A stretch of 5,742 nt of DNA from Bacteroidota bacterium (GCA_030706665.1 JAUZOB010000217.1:1-5742), one strand, 5' to 3'. Positions 1-5,742 are shown, counted from the stretch's first letter. The notes: generated from the sequence alone by a model not told the origin. Program-made: numbers and translations.

Positions 1-629
1 AGCATATTCCGGATTATTCCGTTCGCAAACATTGGGACAGGCTTTGGATTGTAGATCCTTTAGACGGAACCAAAGAATTCATAAACAGATCGGCAGATTT
101 TACCGTAAATATTGCTTTGATCGAAAATAACAGGACTATTCTAGGGGTCGTGTACGCCCCTCAGATGCATGTCTTTTATTTCGTGGCGCAAGGGGTAGGA
201 GCTTATCGCATGAATCTGCCTGAAGCAGACGGAGTCCCATCGAACTGGGAAGAACTGAAAAACAGAACCGTTCAATTGCCGGTCTGCACCGATCGCACCA
301 AATATGTCATTGTCGGAAGCCGCTCGCATATGAATGCTGAAACGAAAGCCTATATCGGGGCTGTAATGAGCGAACGGGGGCAAGAGAACGTAGAGCTTGT
401 CATACGTGGAAGCTCTCTGAAGTTTTTCATCATGGCAGAAGGAAAAGCAGACCTATATCCTCGCTTTAGTCATATTATGGAATGGGACATAGCAGCCGGT
501 CATGCCGTTGCAGAAGTTGCAGGATGTAAAGTTACTCTGCCTGATGGAGTCTCCCCGATACTTTATAATAAAGAAGATCTGTTTGCCCCTTATTTCCTCG
601 TGAAAGGCCCTTCTGCGCAAAAAATGTAA
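1..629 (+). CDS. cysQ: CysQ-type 3'(2'),5'-bisphosphate nucleotidase, 5' end missing
   Basis: Enzymes of this family remove the 3' phosphate from 3'-phosphoadenosine 5'-phosphate (PAP) to give AMP and phosphate. They act in the cytoplasm with Mg2+ and recycle the by-product of sulfate assimilation. The reading frame is open from base 3, giving 208 visible residues ending at TAA 627-629. Two signatures of the inositol-monophosphatase superfamily are present: WIVDPLDGTKEF at about bases 45-80, whose aspartates (bases 54-56 and 63-65) are metal ligands, and EWDIAAGHAV from base 480, whose Asp (486-488) is the third-site ligand. The KEF after DPLDGT favours CysQ over plain inositol monophosphatase. 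Family members are usually about 250-270 residues, so some 50-60 residues lie off the left edge, including the expected SEE metal-binding motif. A TTG at 117 is not the start, because conserved sequence precedes it in frame. The gene ends 93 bp before yebC and no convincing terminator lies between them. Family assignment is firm; the exact substrate is inferred. Confidence 0.93.
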   Translation, partial: HIPDYSVRKHWDRLWIVDPLDGTKEFINRSADFTVNIALIENNRTILGVVYAPQMHVFYFVAQGVGAYRMNLPEADGVPSNWEELKNRTVQLPVCTDRTKYVIVGSRSHMNAETKAYIGAVMSERGQENVELVIRGSSLKFFIMAEGKADLYPRFSHIMEWDIAAGHAVAEVAGCKVTLPDGVSPILYNKEDLFAPYFLVKGPSAQKM

Positions 630-670
630 AATCTGAATTAGAAGGATAGCGGATTCAATCAAAAAAAATA

Positions 671-698
671 TTGTTCCTGAAAATTAATACTAAATTTG
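671..698 (+). promoter_or_regulatory. Bacteroidota-type promoter for yebC
   Basis: TAAATTTG at 691-698 matches the Bacteroidota sigma-ABfr -7 consensus TAnnTTTG at every fixed base. A TTG at 671-673 is the nearest candidate for the -33 element, but its 17-bp spacing is shorter than the usual 19-21 bp. The box ends 24 bp before the yebC ATG, which implies a very short leader. It suggests that yebC can be transcribed independently of cysQ. The -7 box is convincing and the -33 element is weak. Confidence 0.6.
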
Positions 699-722
699 CG
701 CAAAAATTAAAACTAACTCTAT

Positions 723-1430
723 ATGGGTAGAGCATTTGAATATAGGAAAGAGCGAAAATTCGCAAGATGGAATAAAATGGCTAAAACCTTTACCCGTCTG
801 GGAAAGGAAATTGTAATCGCAGTAAAAGCAGGAGGCCCCCATCCGGAAACTAACCCCCGTCTGAGAGCGCTTGTACAGAATGCGAAAGCAGCCAATATGC
901 CTAAAGATAATGTGGAACGTGCAATTAAACGTGCTGTTTCTAAAGATCAGGCAGATTACAAAGAAGTAGTACTCGAAGGATATGCTCCTTACGGAATCGC
1001 ATTATTAATCGAAGCGGCAACTGATAACAACACCCGTACTGTTGGGAATGTCCGCAGTTACTTCAATAAATTTAACGGTAGCCTCGGAACTCAGGGATCT
1101 GTAGAATTTATGTTTGAGCATAAATGCTTTTTCAAAATTAAAAATGAAGAACTCGATCAGGAAGAGCTTGAACTTGAACTGATTGATTATGGTGCAGATG
1201 AAATCTATGCTGATGAAGATGGATTGATGATTTGGGCTCCATTCAATAATTATGGTGTTTTGCAAAGTGCACTTGAAGAAAAAGGCTTTGAAGTACTGTC
1301 TTCGGGCTTCGACCGGATTCCTCAGGATGTGAAAGAATTAACTCCGGAACAGCAGGTTGACGTAGAAAAGCTGCTTGAAAGATTGGATGAGGATGACGAT
1401 GTGCAAAACGTTTATCACAACATGGCATAA
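723..1430 (+). CDS. yebC: YebC/PmpR/TACO1 family protein
   Basis: This is a complete 235-residue gene, close to the family's usual 235-250. Its N-terminus MGRAFEYRKERK is the variant seen in Bacteroidota and Campylobacterota, in place of the MAGHSKWANIKH form of E. coli. Conserved blocks follow in order: FTRLGKEI (about 23-30), an ETNPRLR block (about 42-48), AKAANMPKDNVERAIKRA (about 54-71), LEGYAPYGIALLIEAATDNNTRT (about 84-106), and an acidic C-terminal tail. The start is supported by this N-terminal match and by the promoter box just upstream; no Shine-Dalgarno is visible. The family was long annotated as DNA-binding regulators (PmpR). Mitochondrial TACO1 and recent bacterial work point instead to a ribosome-associated role that helps translation of difficult, for example proline-rich, stretches. 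Which role applies here cannot be read from the sequence. The gene converges on the peptidase gene, 80 bp between stop codons. Confidence 0.95.
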   Translation: MGRAFEYRKERKFARWNKMAKTFTRLGKEIVIAVKAGGPHPETNPRLRALVQNAKAANMPKDNVERAIKRAVSKDQADYKEVVLEGYAPYGIALLIEAATDNNTRTVGNVRSYFNKFNGSLGTQGSVEFMFEHKCFFKIKNEELDQEELELELIDYGADEIYADEDGLMIWAPFNNYGVLQSALEEKGFEVLSSGFDRIPQDVKELTPEQQVDVEKLLERLDEDDDVQNVYHNMA

Positions 1431-1453
1431 TCATTTCCCAGATAAGAATATGA

Positions 1454-1491
1454 AAAAGAGGCTGTCTCCTGATTGGGGGACAGCCTCTTTT
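1454..1491. terminator. Bidirectional intrinsic terminator shared by yebC and the peptidase gene
   Basis: The arms AAAAGAGGCTGTCTCC (1454-1469) and GGGGACAGCCTCTTTT (1476-1491) form a 16-bp stem with a 6-nt loop. The only imperfection is position 1467 against 1478, a U-G pair in the plus-strand transcript. A-tract 1453-1457 and T-tract 1488-1491 give a U-run at the 3' side in either direction. The hairpin starts 24 bp after the yebC stop and lies 19 bp beyond the peptidase stop, so it can end transcripts from both convergent genes. Confidence 0.9.
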
Positions 1492-1510
1492 GTTAATTGG
1501 ACTGAAATCG

Positions 1511-3544
1511 TTATTTCATTCTTTTCAAAGCTTCGTCAGTCGCTTTCAGAAGAGGCTGAATGGTGAGCGGAACTCCGACCGCTTCCATCATCCATTGATC
1601 AGGGGTGAGCTGCCCCAGTTTATAAATCCGTGATACTTCATTGGCAAAACTTTTCCCTTTAAAGTTTTCTTCAAGCTGAAAATGGATGATATCTCCGAAT
1701 GAGTAAGCCGAAAGATAAAGCGGGGTATCGATCATGTGTGAATAAATAGCCAGAATAGGCTCATCTTTCTTCCCAAATGCAGGAGCATAGTATTTGTTCC
1801 ATACTTCTTTTGCAATGCCGATAACTGCCTCTTTTAACTGGGCTGCCGTGCAGTCCGGGTTTGCATACAACCATTTCCAGGTCTTCATGTCGACCATTGA
1901 AACTCCCATGACTTCATATACTGACCAAAAGATATCCAGAGTCTCCAGGTCTTCTTTCTGCGGGTTGGTATCGGGCATTCCAAGTAACTCCAAATCCCTT
2001 TTTTGAAAGACGAATGCAAGCGCTTCCGTGAAGGCTGTATTGGGCACTCCGTTCAGCATATAGTAATCGACATCATATAGGGAAGTGGTCTGTTCTACAT
2101 TATGACCGAATTCATGCACTGCAATATTATATCCCTTGTAGTTCATGCCATCGGCAGGGATACTGGTCCTCAGATGTGCTTTCTCACCCTTCATTTGGGC
2201 TCCCCATGCATGACCGGAACCTCTTGCCGGATCGACCTCAATTTTAGAAGCAATATATTGTGCTTTTTCAGGAGTAAACCCGAGTTTCATAAGCAGGTTG
2301 GGCATGTCTTTTTCAAATGCAGCCGGATTTGGATATTTGGCTTTCGTCATTTCATCCAGTTTTGTTTCGGAGATACTGCTTCTTGATTTAAAGCCATCGT
2401 ACCAGATATCATAGGGCTCCAGATTCCGACCCAGCCGTTTCTTTATCAATGCAGCAACCTGTTTGACCTGGGGAGAGGTCAGCAGTTGATCGAATAATTT
2501 TTCTACCTCAGGCTGTGGAATTTGCATTTCTCCGGAGAACTTACGGGCGATATAAGTATTCATGTCCGGTTCGTAAGCATCAATCTCTTTCATTGCATGA
2601 AATATATTGAGAATCTGCTGATATCTTGAATCTGGTTCGGACTGCAGAGTTACTTCCTGACCCTCCTTCCATGTTTTATTGGTAAAAGGATTCCACTCGT
2701 ATGCATTGCTATTGATGGCCTGTTGAGGAATATCCTGATTGATGATACGTTTCATGACCTGATAGATCATCTTTTGCTTCGCCATTCCGTTCACCTTATT
2801 CGCATAGTTCGATTTAAGCTCATCACGCAGGTTCCAGTGCGAAAGTAAAATCATATCGGCGGGGAAAAGCCGGGTCCCTTTATTATCGAGCAGTTTGCCC
2901 ATGTAAATATTGTACTGGGAGATGTATGTTTCTGCCTGGGTTGTCACATCGCTGAGTTTTTGATTCAAAGCAGCAGGAACGCGCGACCGGAAGAAGTCAC
3001 CCAACCGGGCATAGGCCCACTCTTTGCGTGACCATGTTTTCCCCAGATCAATCTTTTCTTCGGTGGTATAATATGGGAAATTGAGTGCGATAATGAATGC
3101 GATCTTGTTGGCATAGAAATCGTCCTGCAGATGAGCTACGGGATTATAGGCTCCAAACATTTCATCGATCGGGAGCAGCGGACCTGTATTGAGATGGAGA
3201 TTCTTCTGCAGATCGAGCGAGATTTTATTGAAATGCCCGTTCAAAGACTCAAGGTATTCCGAAACTTTAGCAAATACCTGATCCTTTACTGCAGGATCTG
3301 CAAAGTAATTCCCGATACAGAAGGTATTGAACGCTTCTGCGTCGCCATCTTCTTTGAGCCATAGTTTGGCTGCATGTTCTACCCCTCTTTTAATTTGGGC
3401 TTCCTGAGCTTTTCCGTATTTAGCGGTAAGCGCATCGATTGTTTGATCAATGTTCTCTTTGGACAGAAAACCCCGATTGCTATTTTCGGCCTTGCCTTGA
3501 CAGAATAGAGCCATAATGACGAAAAGGATTAAAGTTTTTTTCAT
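1511..3544 (-). CDS. Exported gluzincin zinc metallopeptidase, M2/M3-like
   Basis: This is a complete 677-residue protein. A signal peptide is clear: lysines at 2-3, a hydrophobic stretch from about 4 to 15, and a likely signal peptidase I site after the Ala of QGKA (19), so it should act in the periplasm or outside the cell. The metal and catalytic motif is HEFGH at residues 477-481 (bases 2102-2116), giving two zinc-ligand histidines and a catalytic Glu. The third ligand is probably Glu507 in FTEALAF, 26 residues later, which is gluzincin spacing. His445 (GHAWG), His603 and Tyr614 (AYSFGDII) sit where angiotensin-converting-enzyme-type M2 peptidases place substrate and transition-state residues. 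The large helical N-terminal region (about 30-440) has no motif I recognise. By family analogy it would cleave oligopeptides. M3 and M32 relatives share the same zinc layout, so the family number is uncertain, but the class is firm. It is divergent from the GH3 gene and ends at the shared terminator. The ATG at 3544 is chosen because the signal peptide begins there. Confidence 0.88.
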   Translation of the reverse strand: MKKTLILFVIMALFCQGKAENSNRGFLSKENIDQTIDALTAKYGKAQEAQIKRGVEHAAKLWLKEDGDAEAFNTFCIGNYFADPAVKDQVFAKVSEYLESLNGHFNKISLDLQKNLHLNTGPLLPIDEMFGAYNPVAHLQDDFYANKIAFIIALNFPYYTTEEKIDLGKTWSRKEWAYARLGDFFRSRVPAALNQKLSDVTTQAETYISQYNIYMGKLLDNKGTRLFPADMILLSHWNLRDELKSNYANKVNGMAKQKMIYQVMKRIINQDIPQQAINSNAYEWNPFTNKTWKEGQEVTLQSEPDSRYQQILNIFHAMKEIDAYEPDMNTYIARKFSGEMQIPQPEVEKLFDQLLTSPQVKQVAALIKKRLGRNLEPYDIWYDGFKSRSSISETKLDEMTKAKYPNPAAFEKDMPNLLMKLGFTPEKAQYIASKIEVDPARGSGHAWGAQMKGEKAHLRTSIPADGMNYKGYNIAVHEFGHNVEQTTSLYDVDYYMLNGVPNTAFTEALAFVFQKRDLELLGMPDTNPQKEDLETLDIFWSVYEVMGVSMVDMKTWKWLYANPDCTAAQLKEAVIGIAKEVWNKYYAPAFGKKDEPILAIYSHMIDTPLYLSAYSFGDIIHFQLEENFKGKSFANEVSRIYKLGQLTPDQWMMEAVGVPLTIQPLLKATDEALKRMK

Positions 3545-3592
3545 GATGGAATGATTATTCGAATGAGATGCATAATGTTTGACAATTCTTAG

Positions 3593-3600
3593 CTAAAATA
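3593..3600 (-). promoter_or_regulatory. Possible -7 box for the peptidase gene
   Basis: On the minus strand this reads TATTTTAG, matching five of the six fixed bases of TAnnTTTG. It lies 48 bp upstream of the peptidase ATG. No good TTTG -33 element is seen at the usual 19-21 bp distance, so this is only the best candidate in an AT-rich region. Confidence 0.3.
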
Positions 3601-3660
3601 AGCATTATTATAAGGTTGATGCATTGAAAACGTACAACGAATCGAAACAATAACACCTTT

Positions 3661-3742
3661 GTTTTACTACCTTTTAACAACCCTTTCTTTACCCAAACGG
3701 TAAAGGAAGGGTAGTTCAACGGTAAAGCAACGGTAAGACAAC
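3661..3742. repeat. Inverted array of seven 11-bp GGT-led units (3 minus, 4 plus)
   Basis: Reading outward from a 5-bp centre (CAAAC, 3694-3698), the plus strand holds four contiguous 11-bp units: GGTAAAGGAAG (3699-3709), GGTAGTTCAAC (3710-3720), GGTAAAGCAAC (3721-3731) and GGTAAGACAAC (3732-3742). The minus strand holds three: GGTAAAGAAAG (3693-3683), GGTTGTTAAAA (3682-3672) and GGTAGTAAAAC (3671-3661). All seven start with GGT and most end in AAC or AAG. The two 33-bp arms are also imperfect inverted repeats, 25 of 33 positions identical when read outward. The 11-bp step is close to one helical turn, so the GGT cores lie on nearly the same DNA face. It sits 117 bp from the peptidase start and 148 bp from the GH3 start. 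A cooperative operator is the favoured reading; a folded RNA element is the alternative. I recognise no named site. Confidence 0.75.
3680..3712. repeat. 14-bp inverted repeat at the core of the GGT array
   Basis: ACCCTTTCTTTACC (3680-3693) and GGTAAAGGAAGGGT (3699-3712) are complementary at 13 of 14 positions, with a U-G wobble (3686 with 3706) in a plus-strand transcript, around a 5-nt loop CAAAC. It is the best-conserved part of the larger symmetric array. No T-run follows, so it is not a typical intrinsic terminator. Confidence 0.7.
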
Positions 3743-3785
3743 TAAGATGTTGCTCTGTCTTGAAAGTCGTATTTAGAACGAATAC

Positions 3786-3802
3786 AACAGAGGTGTTCTG
3801 TT
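3786..3802. repeat. Short inverted repeat upstream of the GH3 gene
   Basis: AACAGA (3786-3791) and TCTGTT (3797-3802) are perfect 6-bp inverted arms around GGTGT. The element lies just upstream of the candidate GH3 -7 box, a place where a regulator could bind. The arms are short enough to arise by chance. Confidence 0.3.
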
Positions 3803-3822
3803 AAATTAAAAGATATTTTATC

Positions 3823-3830
3823 TATTTTTA
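3823..3830 (+). promoter_or_regulatory. Possible -7 box for the GH3 gene
   Basis: TATTTTTA matches five of the six fixed bases of the Bacteroidota -7 consensus TAnnTTTG. It would give a leader of roughly 55 nt that contains the inverted repeat at 3840-3858. The -33 element is poor: TCTG at 3797-3800 has a 22-bp spacer. This is the best of several AT-rich candidates. Confidence 0.35.
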
Positions 3831-3839
3831 TGCCACTTG

Positions 3840-3858
3840 TTAGTTATGATATAACTAA
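3840..3858 (+). repeat. Perfect 8-bp AT-rich inverted repeat in the probable GH3 leader
   Basis: TTAGTTAT (3840-3847) and ATAACTAA (3851-3858) are exact inverted complements around GAT. The element lies 32 bp before the GH3 ATG and just downstream of the candidate -7 box. It could be a dyad operator overlapping the transcription start or a weak leader hairpin. The 3-nt loop and AT content make a stable RNA hairpin less likely than a DNA-binding site. Confidence 0.5.
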
Positions 3859-3890
3859 GATAAAAAATTAATACAATTAAAAAGTGACCA

Positions 3891-5742
3891 ATGGAGAAGA
3901 AAATGAAACATTACAATTCTTTTTTGGAGATGATCTGCTTTAGGGCTGGAAACCTGAAAGCAAAGGTTGTTTCTTATGGTTTAGCATTGTTGCTGGGAGG
4001 TGGGGCGTTCCTTTCTGCTGCTTCTGTTGAAGCTCAGAATGCAGCACGTCATAAGAACGCAGTAGCCCAGCTATCTGAAAAACGATCGGAAATGGACAAG
4101 TTCATTGATGACCTGATGAAGAAGATGACTCTGGAAGAAAAGATCGGTCAGATGAATCAGGTTGGAGGTGATTTTGCCAATACCGGTCCTATTAACCCGG
4201 TCAGCGCTCAGGGAAAAGATATGAGAAACGGGATGATCGGGTCAGTACTGAATCTTGCAGGGACTGATGTTATCCGGAAGTTCCAGCGAATTGCCGTTGA
4301 GGAGTCACGTTTGCATATCCCCCTTATTTTCGGTTTGGATGTCATTCACGGGATGAAAACGATTTTCCCTATTCCGTTGGCTGAAGCTGCCAGTTGGGAT
4401 CTTTCCGCAATTGAACGTTCGGCAAGAATTGCTGCCGTTGAGGCATCTGCAATGGGGGTTAACTGGACTTTTGCCCCGATGGTAGATATTGCACGCGATG
4501 CCCGTTGGGGAAGAATCGCCGAAGGGGCAGGAGAAGATACATATCTCGGGTCGCTTATCGCGAAAGCCCGTGTACAAGGGTTTCAGGGAGACGATCTGAG
4601 TAAGAATAATACCATTGTAGCTTGTGTTAAGCATTATGCTGCTTATGGAGCAGCCGAAGCAGGCCGTGATTACAATGCGGTCGATATGTCCGATCGTACG
4701 TTGCGCGAAGTGTATTTGCCTCCTTTTAAGGCCGCTGTTGATGCAGGTGCGGGAACTTTTATGTCTTCTTTTAATACGCTCAATGGAGTACCTGCTACTG
4801 CAAATGCCTTTCTACTCCGGAAGGTACTAAAAGATGAGTGGAACTTTAAAGGTTTTGTCGTTTCGGATGCCTGTGCTGTCGGGGAACTGATACCACATGG
4901 TCTTGCTGCTAATGCAGTGGAAGCTGCAAAACTTTCGGCCAATGCCGGACTGGATATGGATATGGGGAGTAATATTTACCGTAATGAGTTGGCAAATTTA
5001 GTACGAAAAGGCATCGTTTCCGAGAAGGTTATCGATGAGGCTGCCCGCAGAATCCTGACAATGAAATATAAATTGGGATTATTTGCCGATCCGTATCGTT
5101 ATTGCGATGCGAACCGGGAAAAGACAGATATCCTGACTCCAGAACATCTCAGTGCAACACGTGATATGGCAAGAAAGTCAATCGTATTGCTTAAAAATGA
5201 GAATAACGTTTTGCCGTTGAGAAAAGATATTGGCAAACTGGCCGTAATCGGACCGATGGCAGACAGTCAGTCCGATATGATCGGTTGTTGGGGCGGAGCC
5301 GGTAATCCGAAAGATGTAGTCACAATTTTACAGGGAATTAAGTCTGCTGTTTCATCCAATACGTCTGTTTTATATGCAAAAGGGTGTGAAGTTGAATCCA
5401 ATACGCCTGAAGATTTTTCTGCTGCATTGGATGTGGCCAAACAGGCTGATAAGATTGTAATGGTAATCGGAGAGTCAGGAGGAATGACCGGAGAAGCTCA
5501 TTCTCGTGCTCATATCGATATTCCCGGTAATCAGCTAGACTTGTTGAAAGAAGTTGTCAAACTCGGGAAGCCTGTCGTAGTGTTGCTAACCAATGGCCGT
5601 CCTATTACGATTCCATGGATTGCAGAAAATGTTCCTGCAATAGTGGAAACCTGGTTTCTGGGAACACAGGCCGGAAATGCGATTGCCGATGTACTTTTCG
5701 GTGATTACAACCCATCCGGAAAACTTCCTGTTTCATTTCCTC
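3891..5742 (+). CDS. bglX: Exported BglX-like GH3 beta-glucosidase, 3' end missing
   Basis: GH3 enzymes hydrolyse terminal beta-linked glucose (or related sugars) with retention of configuration; BglX homologues act in the periplasm. The window shows 617 residues; E. coli BglX has 765, so the end of the second domain and a C-terminal FnIII-like domain probably lie off the edge. An export signal precedes the catalytic part: hydrophobic core about 26-43 and a likely cleavage at VEA|QN (after 48), with an unusually long n-region. The TIM-barrel domain runs from about 60 to 400, with FGLDVIHG (Asp150, substrate binding), KHYAAYGAAE (Lys247-His248) and the nucleophile Asp326 in VVSDACAV. The alpha/beta sandwich domain starts near 425 (ARKSIVLLKN) and supplies the probable acid/base Glu535 in TGEAHSRA. 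FGDYNPSGKLPVSFP near the edge is typical of the family. An in-frame TGA at 3885-3887 fixes ATG 3891 as the longest start; ATG 3903 is an alternative. Activity class is firm; sugar specificity is not. The symbol rests on similarity to E. coli BglX. Confidence 0.92.
   Translation, partial: MEKKMKHYNSFLEMICFRAGNLKAKVVSYGLALLLGGGAFLSAASVEAQNAARHKNAVAQLSEKRSEMDKFIDDLMKKMTLEEKIGQMNQVGGDFANTGPINPVSAQGKDMRNGMIGSVLNLAGTDVIRKFQRIAVEESRLHIPLIFGLDVIHGMKTIFPIPLAEAASWDLSAIERSARIAAVEASAMGVNWTFAPMVDIARDARWGRIAEGAGEDTYLGSLIAKARVQGFQGDDLSKNNTIVACVKHYAAYGAAEAGRDYNAVDMSDRTLREVYLPPFKAAVDAGAGTFMSSFNTLNGVPATANAFLLRKVLKDEWNFKGFVVSDACAVGELIPHGLAANAVEAAKLSANAGLDMDMGSNIYRNELANLVRKGIVSEKVIDEAARRILTMKYKLGLFADPYRYCDANREKTDILTPEHLSATRDMARKSIVLLKNENNVLPLRKDIGKLAVIGPMADSQSDMIGCWGGAGNPKDVVTILQGIKSAVSSNTSVLYAKGCEVESNTPEDFSAALDVAKQADKIVMVIGESGGMTGEAHSRAHIDIPGNQLDLLKEVVKLGKPVVVLLTNGRPITIPWIAENVPAIVETWFLGTQAGNAIADVLFGDYNPSGKLPVSFP
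3893..3899 (+). promoter_or_regulatory. Possible Shine-Dalgarno for an internal GH3 start at 3903
   Basis: GGAGAAG overlaps the last base of ATG 3891 and its GGAG core lies 6 nt before a second in-frame ATG at 3903. That is good spacing for a ribosome binding site. Using 3903 would remove only MEKK from the n-region of the export signal. No comparable site precedes 3891, but Bacteroidota genes often lack one, so the choice stays open. Confidence 0.35.

Larger units (their letters stand above)
3545..3890. other. Divergent intergenic region between peptidase and GH3 genes
   Basis: This 346-bp stretch shows no credible gene in any frame. It should hold the promoters of both flanking genes. From left to right I see a weak minus-strand -7 candidate (3593-3600), an array of seven 11-bp GGT units centred on 3694-3698 (3661-3742), a small inverted repeat (3786-3802), a weak plus-strand -7 candidate (3823-3830) and a perfect AT-rich inverted repeat (3840-3858). 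Its length and central repeat array are consistent with joint regulation of the two exported hydrolases, which is inference. Confidence 0.8.

Noticed and set aside
117..629. A short complete gene starting at TTG 117
   Set aside because: The frame is open to base 3 and contains the conserved DPLDGT motif upstream of 117, so this is the interior of a longer cysQ gene.
3131..3364. Open frame on the plus strand opposite the peptidase gene
   Set aside because: It lies wholly inside a well-supported gene on the other strand and its translation has no recognisable domain.
1523..3544. Peptidase as a lipoprotein, from Cys15 in ALFC near the N-terminus
   Set aside because: Phe directly before the Cys does not fit a lipobox, and the signal peptidase I site QGKA just after it is more plausible. 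It is not fully excluded.
3597..3609. AATAA-GCA-TTATT inverted repeat upstream of the peptidase gene
   Set aside because: Arms of 5 bp made only of A and T are expected by chance in this AT-rich stretch.
3567..3624. Two GATGCAT copies at 3567-3573 and 3618-3624
   Set aside because: A 7-bp match containing a palindromic core is easily due to chance, and no further similarity surrounds the copies.
3661..3742. CRISPR array
   Set aside because: The units are 11 bp with no spacers and they switch strand at the centre, and no cas gene is present. CRISPR repeats are longer and separated by unique spacers.
3661..3742. Invertible promoter flanked by recombinase sites, as in Bacteroides phase variation
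   Set aside because: The inverted arms are separated by only 5 bp, leaving no promoter segment to invert, and no invertase gene is in the window.
4305..4634. 109-codon open frame on the minus strand inside the GH3 gene
   Set aside because: It overlaps conserved GH3 catalytic-domain sequence and its product resembles nothing, so it is a chance open frame.

Overview
The window looks like ordinary chromosomal DNA from a Bacteroidales-type Bacteroidota species (Bacteroides, Parabacteroides or a relative). Four things point there: a perfect copy of the Bacteroidota -7 promoter box (TAnnTTTG) before the second gene, A/T-rich start regions with little Shine-Dalgarno signal, the MGRAFEYRK-type YebC N-terminus I associate with this phylum, and a secreted BglX-like GH3 enzyme. 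The genus cannot be fixed from the sequence alone. No mobile element, tRNA, rRNA or CRISPR array is visible.

Layout. Bases 1-629 (+) hold the 3' part of a cysQ-type 3'(2'),5'-bisphosphate nucleotidase. It is followed at 723-1430 (+) by a complete YebC/TACO1-family gene that appears to have its own promoter. This gene converges on a 677-residue exported zinc metallopeptidase at 1511-3544 (-). One strong hairpin with an A-tract on one side and a T-tract on the other (1454-1491) can terminate both. A 346-bp intergenic region (3545-3890) separates the peptidase from a divergently transcribed exported GH3 beta-glucosidase (3891 to beyond the right edge, +).

How the genes relate. CysQ (PAP removal in sulfur metabolism) and YebC (translation factor) are cytoplasmic housekeeping functions with no obvious link to the right half. 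The right half is a divergent pair of exported hydrolases, one for peptides and one for beta-glucosides. Shared control of the pair is an inference from the architecture between them.

Most notable observations. (1) The middle of the divergent intergenic region holds an 82-bp array (3661-3742) of seven 11-bp units that each begin with GGT. Three read on the minus strand and four on the plus strand, and they diverge from a 5-bp centre at 3694-3698. This looks like a multi-site operator or a structured element that I cannot assign to a known family. (2) The metallopeptidase carries HEFGH and a downstream glutamate, plus His, His and Tyr residues whose spacing resembles angiotensin-converting-enzyme (M2) active sites.
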